Shown: one piece after another, positions 60,737-64,000 of the stretch
Numbering within the stretch: the first letter of the stretch is position 1
Layout: each line of letters begins with the position of its first letter
Origin: Streptomyces sp. 1-11
Lineage (GTDB): Bacteria; Actinomycetota; Actinomycetes; Streptomycetales; Streptomycetaceae
Reading direction: 5' to 3'
Assembly (NCBI RefSeq): GCF_007176755.1
Contig: NZ_BJTV01000003.1
Location: 310,001-374,000 of the forward strand
DNA: 64,000 nucleotides
Notes under the pieces: model-generated
The model's database searches: none
Told to the model about the DNA's origin: nothing
Seen by the model: only the letters and a program-made list of their open reading frames with translations
Program-made: the position numbers and the translations under genes

Positions 60737-61872
60737 GCCACACCTCCGGAGGCCTCGTCGGCGGTCACCGTCCACCAGGGCAGCACACGGTAGGCGGGCT
60801 TGTCGGAGAACTGTTCACGGCTCCACACGGGCGGCTGCACACCGGTGGTCCGGGAGCGGACCTGCACACGCTGGACGACGCCCTCCCGGCCGATCCCGTC
60901 CTCCCGGTGCAGGCGCATCACCACGATCCGGCGCATGTAGGTCTCGGACAGTGCGCCGCGCAGGCCCACCGGCCGGTTGTCGGTGCCGTGCGTGGCGGCG
61001 AGGAAGTCCCAGGCGCGGCGCAGCTCGTTCTGCTGGGTGTGGCTCGGCAGCAGGTTCCCGTCGATCGCTGCGCCGTCGCGCGCCGAGAGGTCCCGCCAGC
61101 CGGTGGTGCGCAGATCACCGTCCTTCGTCCGCACCTCGGCGCGGACCTGCACGGCTATGTTCTGCTGCAGCGGATTGGGGGCGAAGAGCTTCCAGTTCTG
61201 TTCGAACTCCGGGTAGACCCAGTCCTCGATCGCCTTGCCGTGCTGCTTGGTCACCGTGTTCGCGGGCGCGAGGCTCAGGAACACCATGCCCAGATGCACA
61301 CAGGCGGCGACGGCGACGGCCGCCAGCGCCACCGCCGCTCCGACCTGGTAGCGGGGGGAGAGGGCGGCGACACCGGTACGGGGCGGGGCGGGCGGGCCCA
61401 CCGCCACCCCGGCACCACCGGCCGCACGGTCCGCGCCCGAGGCGCCGGCCACGTCAGCACGGACGTTCGCCGACTCGCCCGCGTCTGTGCCCTCAGCCGC
61501 TGACTCACCAGCGTCCGTCCCCACGGCCGACGACTCCTCGGCAGCCGCTCCCGCAGCCGACGACTCATTCGCATTCGCGCCCGCGGCCCGCCGCTCACCC
61601 GCGTCCCCGCCTGCGGCCGGAGAACCCTCCCCGTCCGGGACCACGGCCGAGGATTCGCTCCCCTTCGCGACCACGGCCGAGGATTCGGTCCCCTCCGATC
61701 CGCCGGCCGGCGGTTCCTGGCCGTCCGCCCCGCCGGCCGCCGACGGCCCGCCGCTCCCCGCCGCGCCGGTTTCAGGAGGCCCCTGCCCGTCCGTGCCGCT
61801 CTCCGGGAGACGCGCCCCCCTCGACCCGTCCGGCCCCCGCCGGTTGTGCGAGTCCTCGTCGTACGCGTCCAT
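60733..61872 (-). CDS. DUF5819 membrane protein with Ala/Glu/Ser-rich N-terminal arm
   Basis: The 379-residue protein has a long disordered N-terminus (about 1-165) built from repeats like AGESANVRADV and SSAVV, one membrane helix (about 178-200, AVALAAVAVAACVHLGMVFL) and an extracellular DUF5819-like domain. That domain contains FEQNWKLFAPNPLQQNIAV and GALSETYMRRIVVMRL. Its function is unknown; coupling to the HTTM gene suggests a shared membrane complex. ATG 61872 follows GGGGCGGA. Confidence 0.75.
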   Translation of the reverse strand: MDAYDEDSHNRRGPDGSRGARLPESGTDGQGPPETGAAGSGGPSAAGGADGQEPPAGGSEGTESSAVVAKGSESSAVVPDGEGSPAAGGDAGERRAAGANANESSAAGAAAEESSAVGTDAGESAAEGTDAGESANVRADVAGASGADRAAGGAGVAVGPPAPPRTGVAALSPRYQVGAAVALAAVAVAACVHLGMVFLSLAPANTVTKQHGKAIEDWVYPEFEQNWKLFAPNPLQQNIAVQVRAEVRTKDGDLRTTGWRDLSARDGAAIDGNLLPSHTQQNELRRAWDFLAATHGTDNRPVGLRGALSETYMRRIVVMRLHREDGIGREGVVQRVQVRSRTTGVQPPVWSREQFSDKPAYRVLPWWTVTADEASGGVA

Positions 61873-62306
61873 TCCGCCCCGATCCCCGATTTCCGCCGAC
61901 GTCGTACGGCCGCCCGCCACAGGCGCCGCGTGGTTCACGGGCGCCACTGCTCGGCGCCCGCACGGAACGGTACTCAGCCGCGCCCACCGGGCGCAGCCCC
62001 GGGGAAGCCACCGGCGCCCCGGCCGGTGCCACCTCGTCTCCCGGACGGGCGTCCGTCCGCCCTCCGCCCGTGCGGTGCGACCGGCCGTCCGCCACCGCAC
62101 GGACCGTCGCGGGTGGGCCCTGCCCGGCCGGACGGACCTCGCCCGGAGGGTCCGGCCGTCACCGACCGACAGGTGGCCGGCGAGCCGCTCGCGGGGTTTT
62201 CCACAGCGGTTGACAGCGGCAGCGGCCCGGCACACCATTGACTCGCACGGACCGAACGATCGGTCGGGACAGTGTCCGCAGCAGAGCCCGAGGTCAGGGG
62301 GACCGC
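61873..62306. promoter_or_regulatory. Control region between the DUF5819 gene and paaA
   Basis: No gene is supported in this 434-bp gap. It contains TTTTCCACA (62197-62205), two candidate -35 boxes (TTGACA near 62210, TTGACT at 62238-62243) and the TetR-type operator at 62251-62264. The paaA ribosome-binding site AGGGGG follows. Confidence 0.6.
62251..62264. promoter_or_regulatory. TetR-type operator, copy C (paaA promoter)
   Basis: ACCGAACGATCGGT starts 7 bp after TTGACT and would cover the -10 region of the paa operon promoter. It is the exact reverse complement of copy B. Confidence 0.75.
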
Positions 62307-63335
62307 ATGGCCACAGCAGCCGCGCAGCGCACGGCACGCACGAACGCCGACGGCACACCGGAAACCGCCGGAGACCCGGCGGCGTACCAGCACGCCTTCG
62401 ACGCGGCCGTGGCCGCCGACGAACGCATCGAGCCCCGCGACTGGATGCCCGACGCGTACCGCGCGACGCTCGTCCGGCAGATCGCCCAGCACGCGCACTC
62501 CGAGATCATCGGCATGCAGCCGGAGGCCAACTGGATCACCCGGGCGCCCTCGCTGCGCCGCAAGGCGATCCTGATGGCCAAGGTCCAGGACGAGGCCGGG
62601 CACGGGCTGTACCTCTACAGCGCGGCCGAGACCCTCGGCACCAGCCGCGACGAACTTCTCGACAAGCTGCACAGCGGCCGCCAGAAGTACTCCTCGATCT
62701 TCAACTACCCCACCCTGACCTGGGCCGACGTCGGCGCCATCGGGTGGCTGGTGGACGGCGCCGCCATCACGAACCAGGTCCCGCTGTGCCGCTGCTCCTA
62801 CGGGCCCTACGCCCGCGCGATGGTGCGCATCTGCAAGGAGGAGTCCTTCCACCAGCGGCAGGGCTACGAACTGCTGATGGCCCTCAGCAACGGCACCCCC
62901 GAACAGCACGCCATGGCGCAGGACGCGGTGGACCGCTGGTGGTGGCCCTCGCTGATGATGTTCGGCCCGCCCGACGACGCGTCCCAGCACTCGGCCCAGT
63001 CCATGGAGTGGAAGATCAAGCGCCACTCCAACGACGAACTGCGCCAGCGCTTCGTCGACATCTGCGTGCCCCAGGCCGAATCCCTCGGCCTCACCCTCCC
63101 GGACCCGGACCTGCGCTGGAACGAGGAGCGGGGACAGCACGACTTCGGCGCCATCGACTGGACGGAGTTCTGGGCGGTCCTCAAGGGCGACGGACCCTGC
63201 AACGAACAGCGCATCACCCAGCGCAGGCGCGCCCACGACGAGGGCGCATGGGTGCGCGAGGCGGCCGCGGCGTACGCGGCCAAGCACACCGGCAGCACCG
63301 GCAGCACCGGCGGGACGGGAGAGACACGAGGATGA
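62307..63335 (+). CDS. paaA: Phenylacetyl-CoA 1,2-epoxidase subunit PaaA (catalytic)
   Basis: The 342-residue diiron oxygenase subunit epoxidises the aromatic ring of phenylacetyl-CoA. The ferritin-like metal ligands are visible in [25 protein letters not shown] (ExxH) and [11 protein letters not shown] (ExxH). A Gly/Ser/Thr-rich tail ends the protein. ATG 62307 follows AGGGGG. It is the first gene of the paaABC operon and overlaps paaB by 4 bp. Confidence 0.95.
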   Translation: MATAAAQRTARTNADGTPETAGDPAAYQHAFDAAVAADERIEPRDWMPDAYRATLVRQIAQHAHSEIIGMQPEANWITRAPSLRRKAILMAKVQDEAGHGLYLYSAAETLGTSRDELLDKLHSGRQKYSSIFNYPTLTWADVGAIGWLVDGAAITNQVPLCRCSYGPYARAMVRICKEESFHQRQGYELLMALSNGTPEQHAMAQDAVDRWWWPSLMMFGPPDDASQHSAQSMEWKIKRHSNDELRQRFVDICVPQAESLGLTLPDPDLRWNEERGQHDFGAIDWTEFWAVLKGDGPCNEQRITQRRRAHDEGAWVREAAAAYAAKHTGSTGSTGGTGETRG

Positions 63336-63619
63336 CCGACACCGACTGGCCCCTGTGGGAGGTCTTCGTGCGCTCCCGCCGCGGCCTCTCCCACACCCAC
63401 GCCGGCAGCCTGCACGCGCCCGACGCCGAACTGGCCCTGCGCAACGCGCGCGACCTGTACACCCGGCGCGGCGAGGGCGTCTCGATCTGGGTCGTGCCGG
63501 CCGCCGCGGTCACCGCGTCCTCCCCCGACGAGAAGGACCCGTTCTTCGAGCCGGCCGCCGACAAGCCCTACCGGCACCCGACCTTCTACGAGATCCCGGA
63601 AGGGGTGAAGCACCTGTGA
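63332..63619 (+). CDS. paaB: Phenylacetyl-CoA 1,2-epoxidase subunit PaaB
   Basis: The 95-residue structural subunit connects the PaaAC heterodimers. It shows [20 protein letters not shown] and the typical [19 protein letters not shown] and [17 protein letters not shown] 63332 overlaps paaA (ATGA), and its end overlaps paaC (GTGA). Confidence 0.95.
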   Translation: MTDTDWPLWEVFVRSRRGLSHTHAGSLHAPDAELALRNARDLYTRRGEGVSIWVVPAAAVTASSPDEKDPFFEPAADKPYRHPTFYEIPEGVKHL

Positions 63620-64000
63620 CCGCCACCGTCCCCGTGACCGCCGCGCTCGCCCTCGGCGACGACGCGCTGGTGCTCTCCCACCGCCTGGGGGAGTGGGCCG
63701 GGCACGCCCCCGTCCTGGAGGAGGAGGTCGCCCTCGCCAACATCGCGCTCGACCTGCTCGGCCAGGCCCGCGTGCTGCTGTCGATGGCCGGCGACGAGGA
63801 CGAACTCGCCTACCTGCGCGAGGAGCGGGCCTTCCGCAACCTCCAGCTCGTCGAGCAGCCGAACGGCGACTTCGCCCACACCATCGCCCGCCAGCTCTAC
63901 TTCTCCACCTACCAGCACCTGCTCTACGGCGAACTGGCCGCCTCCGACGGACCGTTCGCGCCGCTGGCGGCGAAAGCCGTCAAGGAGGTCGCCTACCACC
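63616..64000 (+). CDS. paaC: Phenylacetyl-CoA 1,2-epoxidase subunit PaaC (3' end outside the window)
   Basis: The first 128 residues of the second ferritin-like subunit are visible, with LGDDALVLSHRLGEWAGHAP, EEVALANIALDLLGQARVLL and the FRNLQLVEQPNGDFAHTIARQ region. PaaC lacks the catalytic iron site and stabilises PaaA. GTG 63616 overlaps the paaB stop. The gene continues past the window, with the rest of the paa operon presumably following. Confidence 0.93.
   Translation, partial: MTATVPVTAALALGDDALVLSHRLGEWAGHAPVLEEEVALANIALDLLGQARVLLSMAGDEDELAYLREERAFRNLQLVEQPNGDFAHTIARQLYFSTYQHLLYGELAASDGPFAPLAAKAVKEVAYH

Overview
The window is a stretch of high-GC actinobacterial chromosome, almost certainly from a Streptomyces close to the replication origin. 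The evidence is GC-rich third codon positions, GTG/TTG starts, short GTGA/ATGA gene overlaps, two branched-chain dehydrogenase clusters with bkdR, a Bpa-type proteasome activator, mycothiol-dependent enzymes, paired Ser/Thr kinases, a SpoIIE-type phosphatase and a near-perfect ParB site (parS). There is no insertion sequence, prophage, integrase or CRISPR array. Most genes are chromosomal housekeeping or catabolic genes.

Layout. 1-4.5 kb: end of a membrane protein, a MocR-type regulator divergent from an alpha/beta hydrolase, and a von Willebrand A protein with a long acidic low-complexity arm. 4.6-8.3 kb: metG, an Rpn-like PD-(D/E)XK protein and a degenerate AbiEii-like nucleotidyltransferase. 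8.4-14.9 kb: an export module (Cys-rich lipoprotein, adaptor, ABC ATPase, FtsX/MacB-like permease) facing its probable sensor kinase and response regulator. 15.2-26.9 kb: SH3-like secreted protein, aspS, PAS-GAF-PP2C-ATPase phosphatase, AI-2E-type exporter, pirin, SseB-domain protein, long acyl-CoA dehydrogenase, M18 aminopeptidase, DUF6458 and LURP-one-like proteins. 27-33 kb: nitrilase-type amidohydrolase, mycothiol-dependent isomerase-like enzyme, methyltransferase, MFS/GntR pair, and a secreted D,D-carboxypeptidase.

33.2-35.7 kb is the most unusual part. Two tandem tRNA-like RNA elements, 76 bp apart start to start, sit behind their own promoter. They abut the start codon of a 780-residue Arg-rich protein of unknown function. 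Each folds as a near-complete cloverleaf (7-bp acceptor, D, anticodon and T stems, 5-nt variable loop), but the T-loops lack the TTC..A consensus and the anticodon loops differ (UUU and CGG).

35.8-54.7 kb: a first branched-chain 2-oxoacid dehydrogenase cluster (bkdA2-B2-C2), a phosphotransferase-fold protein, two divergent Ser/Thr kinases, bpa, a secreted anchored protein, and a leftward run from bkdA1-B1-C1 through mobA-moeA and a potassium channel to a quinone oxidoreductase, with bkdR divergent. A parS site lies across the moeA/channel junction. 54.7-64 kb: a TetR regulator, paaH-type dehydrogenase, paaN, a SpoU-family RNA methyltransferase coupled to an HTTM protein and a DUF5819 protein, and the start of the paaABC phenylacetyl-CoA epoxidase operon. 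A 14-bp palindromic motif, ACCGA(T/A)NG(T/A)TCGGT, occurs in three control regions (upstream of paaA, between paaH and paaN, between bkdA1 and bkdR). It probably ties phenylacetate and branched-chain acid catabolism to the local TetR protein.
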